Shown here one piece after another: positions 30,343 through 39,990 of a stretch of 64,000 bases of DNA. Source of the DNA: Fluviicola sp. (GTDB lineage: Bacteria > Bacteroidota > Bacteroidia > Flavobacteriales_D > Crocinitomicaceae). The stretch is from the NCBI GenBank assembly GCA_029866325.1, contig JARWZO010000022.1:1-64000 (forward strand), read 5' to 3'. A program made the position numbers and the translations under genes. The notes under the pieces were generated by a model. That model was not told the DNA's origin and made no database searches. It saw only the letters and a list, made by a program, of their open reading frames with translations. The stretch's first letter is position 1. The number at the start of each line of letters is the position of its first letter.

Positions 30343-32496
30343 ATGAACATAGGAATCAAAAAGTCCATCGTTACTGGCGGGAAAGAAATTTCCATCGAGA
30401 CCGGAAAATTGGCGAAACAAGCCGATGGGGCAGTAGTGTTACAAATGGGCAACACGGTGTTGTTGGCAACAGTGGTTGCTGCACCTGAAGCAAAGGAAGG
30501 AGTTGATTTTCTTCCGTTAACAGTTGACTATAAAGAAAAATTTGCGTCAGCAGGTCGTATTCCGGGCGGATTTTTCCGTCGTGAGGCACGTCCTTCCGAA
30601 AGCGAAATTCTGATCATGCGTTTGGTGGATCGCGCCTTGCGTCCATTATTCCCGGATGATTACCATGCCGAAGTACAATTGATGATTCAGTTGTTGGCTT
30701 ATGATGGTGAAAACAATCCGGATGCATTGTGCGGTTTGGCCGCTTCGGCTGCTATTGCTGTTTCGAATATCCCGTTCAACGGACCAATGTCTGAGGTACG
30801 TGTAGGTCGCATCGATGGTCAATACATTATCAACCCGACTATTTCAGAGATGAAAGGATCGGATCTTGATATCATGATTGCCGGTACGGCGAAAGATATC
30901 GTGATGTTGGAAGGTGAAATGCAAGAGATTTCCGAATTGGAAATGGTTGAGGTCATTAAATTGGCGCACGAATCTATCAAATTACAATGTCAGTTCCAAT
31001 TGGATTTGGCTGCTGAAATTGCAACTGCTTCACCGAAACGTGAATACTCACACGAAACACACAACGAAGAGATCAAGGCGAAAGTATTCGAATTTGCATT
31101 GGATAAATGTAAAGAAGTTGCGCGTCAAGGATTGGCAAATAAAGCAAAACGTACAGAGTTGTTCGACGCAATTAAGTCAGAATTCAAAGCTCAGTATACC
31201 GAAGAAGAACTAAAAGAAGTAGGTGGATTTATCTCTGTTTATTTCTCTGAAGTAAAGAAAAAAGCGGTTCGCTACGTCATGTTGCACGAAGGAAAACGTT
31301 TGGATGGTCGTAAGTTTGATGAAATTCGTCCGATTTGGGCAGAAATCGATTACTTACCGATGGTTCACGGTTCGGCTGTATTTACACGTGGTGAAACTCA
31401 AGCATTGATGACGTTGACATTGGGTGGTAAACTGGATGAGCAATTGATAGACAATGCAACGTTCCGTGGAACGGAGAAATTCATGTTGCACTACAACTTT
31501 CCTCCATTCTCTACAGGTGAAGCGAAACCTATTCGTGGAACTTCCCGTCGTGAAATTGGTCATGGAAATTTAGCGCTTCGTGCATTGAAGCCTGTACTTC
31601 CTGATGATAATGCATACACCATTCGTTTGGTTTCCGAGATTTTGGAATCGAACGGTTCGTCTTCCATGGCAACTGTTTGTGCAGGAACTTTGGCATTGAT
31701 GGATGGTGGTGTGCAAATCAAAGCACCGGTTTCAGGTATTGCAATGGGATTGGTAGCTGACGAAGGTAAATTTGCCGTATTGTCGGATATCTTAGGTGAT
31801 GAAGATCACTTGGGTGACATGGACTTTAAAGTTACCGGAACAGCAAAAGGAATCACTGCTTGTCAGATGGATATCAAAGTTGACGGTTTACCTTATGAAG
31901 TGTTGATTCAAGCATTGGAACAAGCTCGTGCAGGTCGTTTACACATCTTAAATAAGATCATCGAAACGATTGCTAAACCAAATCCTGATTTCAAACCGCA
32001 AGCGCCTCGTATCGAAGCATTCAATGTGCCGAATGATATGATTGGAGCTATTATCGGACCTGGAGGAAAAATCATTCAAGGCATTCAAAAAGATACCAAT
32101 ACTACGATTACCATCGAAGAATTGGAAACCGGTGAAGGTCGTGTACAGGTGATGTCAAACAACGGAGACGATATGAAAGCGGCTACACAACGCATTCGTA
32201 TGATTGCTTTCCCACCACAAGTGGATGAAGGTATGGAGTACGAAGGAAAAGTGAAAGCGGTGAAAGATTTCGGTTGTTTCGTTGAGATTCTTCCCGGAAC
32301 TGACGGTTTGATCCATATTTCGGAATTCTCTTGGGAGAAAGTAGCCAAAATGGAAGACGTTTGTAAAGAAGGTGATGTGTTGAAATTCAAGGTAGTTGGA
32401 AAAGATCCTAAGACCAAAAAATGGAAATTGTCACGTCGTATTTTGTTGCCGAAACCGGAGCGTAAGGAAACTGCGCCCGAGGCAAATGCAGAATAA
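30343..32496 (+). CDS. pnp: Polyribonucleotide nucleotidyltransferase (PNPase)
   Basis: A 717-residue 3'-5' phosphorolytic exoribonuclease. Order of domains: RNase PH 1 ([34 protein letters not shown]), helical linker, RNase PH 2 ([63 protein letters not shown]), KH ([19 protein letters not shown]) and S1 ([33 protein letters not shown]). All active-site segments are intact. It trims and degrades mRNA in the cytoplasm. A long leader hairpin lies upstream and a terminator follows. Confidence 0.97.
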   Translation: MNIGIKKSIVTGGKEISIETGKLAKQADGAVVLQMGNTVLLATVVAAPEAKEGVDFLPLTVDYKEKFASAGRIPGGFFRREARPSESEILIMRLVDRALRPLFPDDYHAEVQLMIQLLAYDGENNPDALCGLAASAAIAVSNIPFNGPMSEVRVGRIDGQYIINPTISEMKGSDLDIMIAGTAKDIVMLEGEMQEISELEMVEVIKLAHESIKLQCQFQLDLAAEIATASPKREYSHETHNEEIKAKVFEFALDKCKEVARQGLANKAKRTELFDAIKSEFKAQYTEEELKEVGGFISVYFSEVKKKAVRYVMLHEGKRLDGRKFDEIRPIWAEIDYLPMVHGSAVFTRGETQALMTLTLGGKLDEQLIDNATFRGTEKFMLHYNFPPFSTGEAKPIRGTSRREIGHGNLALRALKPVLPDDNAYTIRLVSEILESNGSSSMATVCAGTLALMDGGVQIKAPVSGIAMGLVADEGKFAVLSDILGDEDHLGDMDFKVTGTAKGITACQMDIKVDGLPYEVLIQALEQARAGRLHILNKIIETIAKPNPDFKPQAPRIEAFNVPNDMIGAIIGPGGKIIQGIQKDTNTTITIEELETGEGRVQVMSNNGDDMKAATQRIRMIAFPPQVDEGMEYEGKVKAVKDFGCFVEILPGTDGLIHISEFSWEKVAKMEDVCKEGDVLKFKVVGKDPKTKKWKLSRRILLPKPERKETAPEANAE

Positions 32497-32519
32497 GATA
32501 TAACAACAAAGAATAGATG

Positions 32520-32560
32520 AAATCGGTTTGTCAGCGTAGGTTGATGAGCCGATTTTTTGT
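32520..32560 (+). terminator. Terminator after pnp
   Basis: AAATCGG pairs with CCGATTT, followed by TTTTG, 24 bp past the pnp stop codon. Confidence 0.6.
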
Positions 32561-32659
32561 TTTAGAGAGGTCCGAATAGTTTAAAGTGTGAGTTTTGAGT
32601 TAAACAAGTTGGTTTAAAAATGGAATTCGGGAATGAGTCAAATGAGACGATTTTGTATT

Positions 32660-33946
32660 CTAAGATTTAATCACCTTCCCGCCCAATACCGCGTTATCAT
32701 TATCAAAGTAAATCTTTAAAATGTAAACGCCGTTTGTTAGTTTGTTGAGGTCAATATTCTTCTGATTGAACCCTGATTTAATCGGCACGTTGTCTTCCGA
32801 AACAACCACTTTTCCTCCGACATTGTAAAGTACAAACTTAGCTGTTGACTTTTTCTTGGCACTCAGTTTCACTTGGACTACATCATTCTCAACATAATCG
32901 GAAATGAGTGTGAAATTGTTTTCATTTGAAACCGATTCATCCAAACTAATAATAGAAGAATAAGAAAAATCACCATTTTGATCAATCATTTTCAGTCGGT
33001 AATACACCGTTTTTGTATGATTGATGTCTTTGTAAGTATAACTGCACGGTCCATCTCCAGAAGAGCAGTTACCGTTTACCGAATGAATTTTAACAAACGA
33101 TTCTTCGTCTCCCTCATAAGAACGTTCCAATTCGTAACGTGAAAAACTGCGTTCATTTTCAACATTCCACGACACATTGGTACCTGATGTTCCGCTTTTT
33201 TCCGCAGAAAAGTTCAATAAATCAACCGGAAGAGCAATGGGTGTTGTAAGTCTCACATCATCAATCGCAGCAGATGGATCTGTACCGGAACCATTACCGT
33301 TGTTACGCCAGTGAAAACCAACTCGCACATTCGGGTTGTTGCTAAAAGCGGCAGGCAAGGCAAGCGTGTAAGTTGTCCATTGACCTTGACTATAGCCGTT
33401 ACAAGCACCACAACAAACGCTGGTTAAACAATATTGATAGCCAACAGGCCAGGTAGCGCCATTGTCCGTGCTCAAACGCAATTGAAGTCGGTCATCGGAA
33501 CATCCTGCACTTCCGAAAGCGATAAAGTCAAATGAAAGCGTGATGACACCTGTATGAGTAAGTGTGCTTATTGTTGGTGATGTAGCTCTTTTATAGGTGG
33601 CATTTGCAGCACCGGTTTCATTGAAACTAGCTCCCATATCTCCACCTCCGCCAGGATCGGCACCAATGTGTAAACTCGCGTCACCAATACAGCTTGAACC
33701 GCATCCTGGAGGAACTATTCCTTCTTCAGCGCAGCTAATGAACCAATCGTTTGGTGAACCTCCGGAAACTCCGCCATCATTATTCACAATCGTCCAGCCA
33801 TTCCACGTGTTGGCTAAACATCCACTGGCGCAACCATTGTTGAAATTATCCGACCAAATGACCGTTTGACCAAATGAATTGAGCCCGAAAAAAAGTGATA
33901 AGAAAAGTGTGAATAGCGAACCCTGAAGTTGAAACGTCGTTTTCAT
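32660..33946 (-). CDS. Secreted T9SS type A sorting-domain protein
   Basis: A 428-residue protein with signal peptide (LFTLFLSLFFGLNSFGQ). The N-terminal ~220 residues are a Cys-rich beta-sandwich (DNFNNGCASGCLANTWNGWTIVN, CSDDRLQLRLSTDNGATWP) like MAM/jelly-roll cargo. After PVDLLNFSAEKSGT comes a fibronectin-like region (VSWNVENERSFSRYELERS), then the ~80-residue C-terminal sorting domain ending in LNKLTNGVYILKIYFDNDN and GGKVIKS. It is exported by the T9SS and fixed to or released from the surface. It follows the membrane-protein gene by 15 bp, so it is the last gene of the prenyl operon. Confidence 0.82.
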   Translation of the reverse strand: MKTTFQLQGSLFTLFLSLFFGLNSFGQTVIWSDNFNNGCASGCLANTWNGWTIVNNDGGVSGGSPNDWFISCAEEGIVPPGCGSSCIGDASLHIGADPGGGGDMGASFNETGAANATYKRATSPTISTLTHTGVITLSFDFIAFGSAGCSDDRLQLRLSTDNGATWPVGYQYCLTSVCCGACNGYSQGQWTTYTLALPAAFSNNPNVRVGFHWRNNGNGSGTDPSAAIDDVRLTTPIALPVDLLNFSAEKSGTSGTNVSWNVENERSFSRYELERSYEGDEESFVKIHSVNGNCSSGDGPCSYTYKDINHTKTVYYRLKMIDQNGDFSYSSIISLDESVSNENNFTLISDYVENDVVQVKLSAKKKSTAKFVLYNVGGKVVVSEDNVPIKSGFNQKNIDLNKLTNGVYILKIYFDNDNAVLGGKVIKS

Positions 33947-33961
33947 AAGCTTAGCAGTGAG

Positions 33962-35182
33962 TTACTTTTTGTAAATATATTGATTTAAATAAAATAATAC
34001 CAAATAGATTGAAAATGAAATAGTTAATGTGAAGAATATAACACTTGTTTCCATTCCCACCATAGGGGCTCTGAAAGCCATAAAACCGATTAGTAGATAG
34101 CCGAACATCAAACCTGCTTGTAATAAGGGGGATAGATACGGTATATTGATAAAACGGAGTGGCTTTTCATACAGGAAAAAAAGCATTCCCCATGTAAAAA
34201 GCACGGCAAATAAGGTGTGGAAAGAAATACACGCACTGGTGCAAACAAGTGCCAATAACAGACCGTTTTGAATTGTGAAATCACCGGTATCTTTTGTAAG
34301 ATGCTGTTTTCCGAAATTTTCATAAGCAAACAACAACAGCCAAACAATCGCCAATAAAGGAAAATAGTAGAGCGTGGTAGGATCAAGCGTCCAGTTGGTA
34401 GGATAGGATTTTTGTGCCAGATAAGCTCCGAAAACAACCAGTGCAATTGAACCGAGTAGTCTGAGAATAATCGAGAAATCGAAAGTAAACGAAATCATTT
34501 TTCGGTTGTAACGATACGCCAGAAATAGAAACAGACCGATGTCTAAGGTAAAAAGCAGGTAACTCGACGATTGATCATCCACCCCATAAGTGAGGTTAAA
34601 TGCACTATTGATTTTCCCCAAAAAATAAGGAATAGCCCCTGATAGAAACAAAACAGTATAAATGGAAAAAGTTCCTGCCAAGGCGCGCCATATATTCCCC
34701 GTTTTGAGGTAAACGTAGTTAAAACTGGCAATCACCAGCAACACAATTTCTATCCGTATGCCCAATGTTGCCCCACGACTCAAACTGGCACCACCGATTG
34801 TAATATACGACCAAGCTATGTCTGAAAACGAATTCACAGAAAGGTAATTCATCTTCGAAAACTTGCCTTGTGAAATAAGCAAATCAATGATCGGAGCGGT
34901 AAGCGCAATAGAAAAGCAACAAACAACGAGTTTCACAATCTGTTCCACATTTACCTTCGAGAATAAATGTAATTGCAGCATAAAAGCCTGTACGATAAAC
35001 AAAAACCACAGACCTATATGCATTACGTCAGCTGCCTGAAACAGGCGGTTATTGGCATAGAACTCAAGGCAAAGACGAAGGCTTAAAATGGCGATGAAGA
35101 GCAATAAATACCGTTTCAATGGAAGCGGATAGTCTTCTATTTTGGCTACTGTTTGCTTAAAAAACGATTGGATTTTTTGCAT
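33962..35182 (-). CDS. Polytopic membrane protein of the prenyl operon
   Basis: A 406-residue protein with roughly ten to twelve membrane segments and no family I can name. Notable are a basic N-terminus (KIEDYPLPLKRYLLLFIAIL), a loop with YLSVNSFSDIAWSYITIGGASLSRGATLGIRIE, and FENFGKQHLTKDTGDFTIQNG between late helices. No nucleotide-binding or transporter signature is evident. It starts six bases after the lipoprotein stop. A carrier, or membrane enzyme, for a lipid made by its UbiA neighbour is a possible role but only by context. Confidence 0.6.
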   Translation of the reverse strand: MQKIQSFFKQTVAKIEDYPLPLKRYLLLFIAILSLRLCLEFYANNRLFQAADVMHIGLWFLFIVQAFMLQLHLFSKVNVEQIVKLVVCCFSIALTAPIIDLLISQGKFSKMNYLSVNSFSDIAWSYITIGGASLSRGATLGIRIEIVLLVIASFNYVYLKTGNIWRALAGTFSIYTVLFLSGAIPYFLGKINSAFNLTYGVDDQSSSYLLFTLDIGLFLFLAYRYNRKMISFTFDFSIILRLLGSIALVVFGAYLAQKSYPTNWTLDPTTLYYFPLLAIVWLLLFAYENFGKQHLTKDTGDFTIQNGLLLALVCTSACISFHTLFAVLFTWGMLFFLYEKPLRFINIPYLSPLLQAGLMFGYLLIGFMAFRAPMVGMETSVIFFTLTISFSIYLVLFYLNQYIYKK

Positions 35183-35188
35183 GAATCA

Positions 35189-36145
35189 TCACAATATATA
35201 CAGAATTCCGGTTCCCGCCAAGCGGTTCTTGATCAGAATGTCGACTGCTCTTACAGAAAAAGTGTTTTTGCTTAAAATCCGATTTTGTTCCTTGGGAGCT
35301 AATTGAATGGTAACATTATCAAATCCGTTTTCGGTCGTAAACTTCATTGTAAATGTACTTGAGGCCTGATTTTCGGGTTGTTTTAGGGTTTCAAAAATCG
35401 AATTAGGTTCAATGGAGTGGGGGGCGCCTTCCGGGAATGAAGAATAAATGGGAGTGATTTTTCCCAACGAATCGTACTGAAAGAAAAGACTATAATTAGT
35501 TCCATCGATGCTACAATCGAGCCAGCAATAATTCCCTGTTGATTGCGAATCAAAAAGCGAAGTGCCGTTATCAAGTGTATGCAACATGAGCGTACTTGGT
35601 TCAGCAACTATTTCGTTATCCCAGCTGGTGATTTCTGATGAAATAGGTTCAATTGCATGGAGTTGAAATTCTGTACCGATGGCTTTGGTCTTAAATGGTT
35701 TTTGTGTCGGAAATTGAAGTTTGTAATCATCTTCTTCATTCTCAGCCAAATCTAAGTTTATGCCAATCGAATTACGGTCTATTGAAAAAACAAATGAACT
35801 GTTTCGATCACCCAGATTTCCCGGTTTTAAGAGTATTGGCAATTGATTTTCGTTGAGCAACAGTAAAGTGTCTATGAAATCAGAAAGGGAAAGCGCATAT
35901 AGTCCTGAACGATCATAAATGCTAACAAAAGAGGTAAGTTGACGCTTGTTTTCATCAGAATGCTTCACGAGCAATACACTCAGATAAAGACTAGAACTAT
36001 CTGCGTGTTTGGGAAAAGCTGAAAGAATATAAATCTTATCATTGCTTGAGTCGGGAGCTAAAAACAATTCCTGTGGTTTCAGTTTATTCACACCGCAACC
36101 AAAAAGAGTGAGCATCAAGAGCCAATAGCAAACCAATCTATTCAT
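35189..36145 (-). CDS. Hypothetical lipoprotein of the prenyl operon
   Basis: The start at 36145 gives 318 residues with a lipoprotein signal (MNRLVCYWLLMLTLFGC); Cys17 is the lipidation site. An ATG eight codons upstream is possible. The mature part is mostly beta-strand-like (YLSVLLVKHSDENKRQLTSFVSIYD, NGTSLFDSQSTGNYCWLDCSIDGTNYSLFFQYD). Family unknown. It overlaps the QW-repeat gene by 8 bp, which implies translational coupling and joint function in the periplasm. Confidence 0.6.
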   Translation of the reverse strand: MNRLVCYWLLMLTLFGCGVNKLKPQELFLAPDSSNDKIYILSAFPKHADSSSLYLSVLLVKHSDENKRQLTSFVSIYDRSGLYALSLSDFIDTLLLLNENQLPILLKPGNLGDRNSSFVFSIDRNSIGINLDLAENEEDDYKLQFPTQKPFKTKAIGTEFQLHAIEPISSEITSWDNEIVAEPSTLMLHTLDNGTSLFDSQSTGNYCWLDCSIDGTNYSLFFQYDSLGKITPIYSSFPEGAPHSIEPNSIFETLKQPENQASSTFTMKFTTENGFDNVTIQLAPKEQNRILSKNTFSVRAVDILIKNRLAGTGILYIL

Positions 36146-37151
36146 CTCGGAAAGTGTTTTGCGCCGCAATCATCAACTTTAGGGTTAATGCTGTTGTAAT
36201 GAGGTATTCCCGTTTCTTGTAGCGTTCGTTCGGAATGGGGAAAAAGCCGCCTTCCCATGAACCGTTCGATAGTTGTTTGCTGAGCAAGAAAGAGATGCCT
36301 TTATAAAATGCTTTTTGAGAAAGTTCATCGGCTTCTTCTTGCAAACAACTGAGCATAAACGCGGTTTGTAATTCAGCCGATACATGGTTTGTTTGTTCAT
36401 TTTCTGCGACATACCAACTCCCGTTTTCCAATTGGCTTTTCAGAATAAATGCTTTTGCTTTTTCAAACGTAATTGCTCCGGAAGGGCATTTTTTGATGGA
36501 CGGAAGACATTGCCAGAGCGCATAACCCGGACAATTGTAATATTCCCATGTTTGTCCCCAAGACCCGTTTTCCAACTGACTACTGATGAGAAACAACTCT
36601 GCATCCAACTTTCTGGAAGAATTGAAGTGTAAGGCCGAATACAAGTTGAGCACAAAACCGGTTACGGATGGAAAATCAGTTTTATCGAGTACATCCGGAT
36701 TTCCAACTTTCCACGAACCGTTTTTTTCCTGCAATTGCTCAATTGTCTTTAATCGCTGTAGTAAACTTAAGCTATCTGTTGATTGTAATCGTGCCAACAA
36801 GCGGATGTACAAGGCTGAAGTTTCAATGCAATAATTGCGCGAGCATTTTACGTTGTGACACACCAATCCTTGTTCGGTTTCAAGCGATTGAAGCCATGTG
36901 ATAGCACGTTGAATGGTCGAATCGGTGGCAGGAAATTGATCCAATAAAGCATCAGCAACCAAAATCGTTTCCCAAATACTAAACAAGGTGTTGGTGGAAT
37001 CGTTGATAGATCCTGATTCCGTTTGTGCCTGTTTCAAAAAGGTCGACGCCTTCTCGGATGAAACAATAAGTGCATTCTTCGTAATCTGACCACGAACCGT
37101 TAACGAAAGATTCATGAGTAGCAACAAAAGAAATACGGTTCGTTTTTTCAC
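36138..37151 (-). CDS. Secreted alpha/alpha-toroid protein with QW repeats (squalene-cyclase/prenyltransferase fold)
   Basis: A 337-residue protein starting with GTG and a signal peptide (TVFLLLLLMNLSLTVRGQ). It carries at least four QW-type repeats: QLQEKNGSWKVG, SSQLENGSWGQTW, KSQLENGSWYVA and SKQLSNGSWEGGF, spaced as in squalene-hopene cyclases and protein prenyltransferase beta subunits. A Cys cluster (GLVCHNVKCSRNYCIETSALY) lies near residue 95. No DxDD cyclase acid motif is seen, and the protein is exported, so a classical cyclase is unlikely. It lies 4 bp after the UbiA gene; a role in handling a prenyl lipid in the periplasm is inferred. Confidence 0.7.
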   Translation of the reverse strand: MKKRTVFLLLLLMNLSLTVRGQITKNALIVSSEKASTFLKQAQTESGSINDSTNTLFSIWETILVADALLDQFPATDSTIQRAITWLQSLETEQGLVCHNVKCSRNYCIETSALYIRLLARLQSTDSLSLLQRLKTIEQLQEKNGSWKVGNPDVLDKTDFPSVTGFVLNLYSALHFNSSRKLDAELFLISSQLENGSWGQTWEYYNCPGYALWQCLPSIKKCPSGAITFEKAKAFILKSQLENGSWYVAENEQTNHVSAELQTAFMLSCLQEEADELSQKAFYKGISFLLSKQLSNGSWEGGFFPIPNERYKKREYLITTALTLKLMIAAQNTFRDE

Positions 37152-37155
37152 GGTA

Positions 37156-38076
37156 TTAATGGATGTATGGTCGAATCAACAACAACAGTATCAGACCCAA
37201 AAACAGGCTGTTATGCAATAAAAATAAGGGTTTTTCCTGATATGGTTTCCGAAAAATTAAGTAGATATGTACCGAAACGGTTAAGAGAAGCAGCAAACCG
37301 ATCAGCAATGAATGAAAATAGAAATACACATAGATGTAAGCTGATGCCGTAAACAAAGCGATGAGTAATTTTGCAGTTGGTTCACCCCAAATGACTGGAA
37401 TAGTTCTTATTCCGGCAATCCGATCACCGGCTGTGTCTTTCAAATCAATGAAATTGGCCATTAAAGAAACCGGAACCAAGATGAAAACGATCCAGAAAAT
37501 TGGAAATTCAGTCAATTTACCACCGCTAATAAGAAAGCCGCAAACTGCTGAAATCAACGAGTTGATACCAATCAAAAACTTGGCTAAAAACACAAAACGT
37601 TTGATCTTAAAAGGTTTGCATGAATAAACGTAATACACTGCTGAAATTCCGACAATTGCCAACAACATGAACACATTCGCACAAGCAGCCACCACCAACG
37701 AAATTACCAAACTCAAAAAAGCTACGCGCAGGTATCGTTGCGGATTGACAGTTCCTTTCACCAAAGGTCGATTAACATTGGTTATTTTATCAATTTCCAG
37801 ATCTTCTTTGTTGTTGGTTGCGATGGCAAAAACGGCGGCGTAAGTAAGCGCAATAAAATACAAAGGCAACTTGATCCATGTTAAAGAAGACACTTGTTCC
37901 AGCTGCGTAATGGAGGAATGATGAACCACAAAACCGAAGAGGAACAATACGAAATAATGAAAAATTCGACCCAAACGCAGATCGAGCCATAATTCCCGGA
38001 AGAAAGCCGGATTGAGAACTGCATGTATTCCTGCCGGAACCAATGAAATGAGCAGAAGAATAATCGGATACAGCAT
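37156..38076 (-). CDS. UbiA-family prenyltransferase
   Basis: A 306-residue integral membrane protein with about nine helices. Both Asp-rich motifs are present: NNKEDLEIDKITNVNRPLVKG (first, NxxDxxxD form) and NFIDLKDTAGDRIAGIRTIPV (second). UbiA enzymes attach isoprenyl chains to aromatic or other acceptors using Mg2+. The acceptor is unknown; the menaquinone gene menA is usually better conserved and not linked to such neighbours. It is the first gene of a five-gene operon running to 32660. Confidence 0.85.
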   Translation of the reverse strand: MLYPIILLLISLVPAGIHAVLNPAFFRELWLDLRLGRIFHYFVLFLFGFVVHHSSITQLEQVSSLTWIKLPLYFIALTYAAVFAIATNNKEDLEIDKITNVNRPLVKGTVNPQRYLRVAFLSLVISLVVAACANVFMLLAIVGISAVYYVYSCKPFKIKRFVFLAKFLIGINSLISAVCGFLISGGKLTEFPIFWIVFILVPVSLMANFIDLKDTAGDRIAGIRTIPVIWGEPTAKLLIALFTASAYIYVYFYFHSLLIGLLLLLTVSVHIYLIFRKPYQEKPLFLLHNSLFLGLILLLLIRPYIH

Positions 38077-38317
38077 AAACCGTTAAATGATTCTTGAATG
38101 AATGAAGCCTTCATTTGCGACGGGTAAATATAAGGAAGTTCTAATGAGATTGTATTGACGGATAAAAAGCGCGAAAAGTGAATCGCAATGATCAGAGAGA
38201 TTAGCCTACAATTAAGTCGTTTCCAGTAAATTGTTAGATTGATTTTTCAACAATTCAATTTTGTTTGCTACGAATTCTGACAATTTTCTTTTCTTCGTTA
38301 CAACCAAAAACAATAGA

Positions 38318-38950
38318 ATGATTTCATGCTCACATTGCAATCACTCCAATCAGACCGATGCATCATATTGCAGTCGTTGTGGTAATTGGCTAGGAGATTC
38401 ACCTCGTAAATCAGCGGAGCCGTCTAAATCGCTGTTTAGTCGAATGCCTTCATGGCTAACTGCCATTATTGTGATTCTTGGTTTCCTTGCAATTATTGCA
38501 TTTTTTATTTTGTTGGTTGCCAGCATTTCAACATTTGAAGGATTTGCCAGCCTGATATTTTTAACCATCGGTATCTTCGTGTTCATAGTGTTCCCGTTGC
38601 GACGAAAAGTAAAAACAAATTCGGGAAAGTCGATTTTAGGTGCTGTAGTAGTGTTTTATGCACTGATGGGAGGAGTCATTGATCAAACCGGAAATCTGGT
38701 GTACAACAAACCGGTGGAATTGTGCAATTGTGATGAAGGAACCAGCTTGGATCGTAAAACAGATGTCACGCATCCTTACGGAGGAAAGACAGTTTACACC
38801 CAAGATTTCACCTGTTATGACCAACAAGGAAATGTGGTTAAACAAATCAATCTCGTTTGGGTATTACTCATTCGTTTTGCAGAGTATATTGTCCTTGCAT
38901 TGTTGTTGATCGGACTTCAACGATTGATTGCAGAATTGAGGTCGAAATAG
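38318..38950 (+). CDS. Zinc-ribbon membrane protein
   Basis: The ATG at 38318 puts a zinc ribbon at the N-terminus (CSHCNHSNQTDASYCSRCG), giving 210 residues. Two or three hydrophobic segments follow (LTAIIVILGFLAIIAFFILLVAS, FASLIFLTIGIFVFIVF) and another at the C-terminus (YIVLALLLIGLQRLIAEL). Between them a soluble stretch has CNCDEGTSLDRKTDV and DFTCYDQQGNVV. Function unknown; these small zinc-ribbon membrane proteins are common hypothetical genes. Upstream longer starts lack homology-like text. Confidence 0.65.
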   Translation: MISCSHCNHSNQTDASYCSRCGNWLGDSPRKSAEPSKSLFSRMPSWLTAIIVILGFLAIIAFFILLVASISTFEGFASLIFLTIGIFVFIVFPLRRKVKTNSGKSILGAVVVFYALMGGVIDQTGNLVYNKPVELCNCDEGTSLDRKTDVTHPYGGKTVYTQDFTCYDQQGNVVKQINLVWVLLIRFAEYIVLALLLIGLQRLIAELRSK

Positions 38951-39077
38951 AAACGATTGCTACCCATCTTTCAGTCTGTGGTATTTACTTTCGAATGAAT
39001 AGAAATCCAGAGTATAATCCGATCAATTGAAGATTCGTTTTCCAATTCATTTTTCGAACCTGATTTTGATATTTCCG

Positions 39078-39128
39078 ATAAACGTTTCTATCGGCCTGTC
39101 CGCCTCGGGCGTGGTTAGAAACGTTTAT
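39078..39128. repeat. 13-bp inverted repeat with a GC-rich loop
   Basis: ATAAACGTTTCTA (39078-39090) and TAGAAACGTTTAT (39116-39128) are perfect complements. The 25-base loop is strikingly GC-rich (CCGCCTCGGGCG inside) and forms its own small hairpin. No T run follows. It lies 100 bp before the NYN-domain gene. Confidence 0.6.
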
Positions 39129-39227
39129 GACACTGTAAATACTGGGATTCAGTTAAAAACAGTCCGAAATTGCACGATTTGTTTCACCATTTACCACCTC
39201 AAATTAAAAACCGTACCTTTGAGTAAC

Positions 39228-39989
39228 ATGGAATCAACAAAAGAATTAAAATTAGCCGTGCTCATCGATGCCGATAACGTTCCTTATGCCAATGTGAAGG
39301 AAATGTTTGAAGAAATCGCCAAATACGGAACCCCGACTTTTAAGCGCATTTATGCCGACTGGACCAAACCGACCGTTTCCGGCTGGAAAAAGGTGCTGCT
39401 CGAAAATGCAATCACACCTATACAACAATACAGTTATAGTACCGGTAAAAATGCTTCAGATAGTGCGTTGATCATTGATGCGATGGATATTTTGTACACC
39501 GGAAAAGTTGACGGTTTTTGCATCGTTTCGAGTGATAGCGATTTTACGCGATTGGCAACCCGTTTGCGTGAAGCCGGCATGAAAGTGATCGGAATAGGAG
39601 AGAAGAAGACCCTGAATCCGTTCATTACAGCGTGCGATAAGTTCATTTACCTGGAAATTCTAAAACCTCAGGTTGCAGCTCAGGTTGAAAACGATCCGAA
39701 GAAAGTAGCCTTGAATACACCGACTCCGGCACGCGAACCGTTAAGCAAAATCGATCCGGAAATCATCAAATTATTCAACGATAGTATTGTAGATCTGGCT
39801 GATGAAGACGGTTGGACATTCTTGGGTGAATTGGGGAACCTGGTTTTGAAAAAGAAATCGGATTTTGATCCGCGGAATTACGGTTTTTCTAAGATGTTGC
39901 CACTCATCAAAAGCATGAATACCTTTGAAATAGATGAGCGAACAACCAATAAAAGTCACGTGAAACACATATACCTGCGAAGGAAGTAG
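39228..39989 (+). CDS. NYN-domain protein with C-terminal LOTUS/OST-HTH domain
   Basis: A 253-residue protein; the ATG at 39228 gives the expected NYN start (KLAVLIDADNVPYANVKEMFEEIAKYG). The PIN-like NYN fold shows its acidic residues in LIDADN, GKNASDSALIIDAMDIL and CIVSSDSDFTRLATRLREAGMKVIGIG. A linker leads to an OST-HTH/LOTUS domain (DGWTFLGELGNLVLKKKSDFDPRNYGFSKMLPLIKSMNTFEI). Such proteins are predicted Mg-dependent RNases or RNA-binding factors of the COG1432 (LabA) group. Cytoplasmic. The next gene starts one base after its stop. Confidence 0.88.
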   Translation: MESTKELKLAVLIDADNVPYANVKEMFEEIAKYGTPTFKRIYADWTKPTVSGWKKVLLENAITPIQQYSYSTGKNASDSALIIDAMDILYTGKVDGFCIVSSDSDFTRLATRLREAGMKVIGIGEKKTLNPFITACDKFIYLEILKPQVAAQVENDPKKVALNTPTPAREPLSKIDPEIIKLFNDSIVDLADEDGWTFLGELGNLVLKKKSDFDPRNYGFSKMLPLIKSMNTFEIDERTTNKSHVKHIYLRRK

Positions 39990-39990
39990 T

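Noticed and set aside
36138-37151. Functional squalene-hopene cyclase
   Set aside because: Half the usual length, exported, and no DxDD motif; only the QW-repeat fold is supported.
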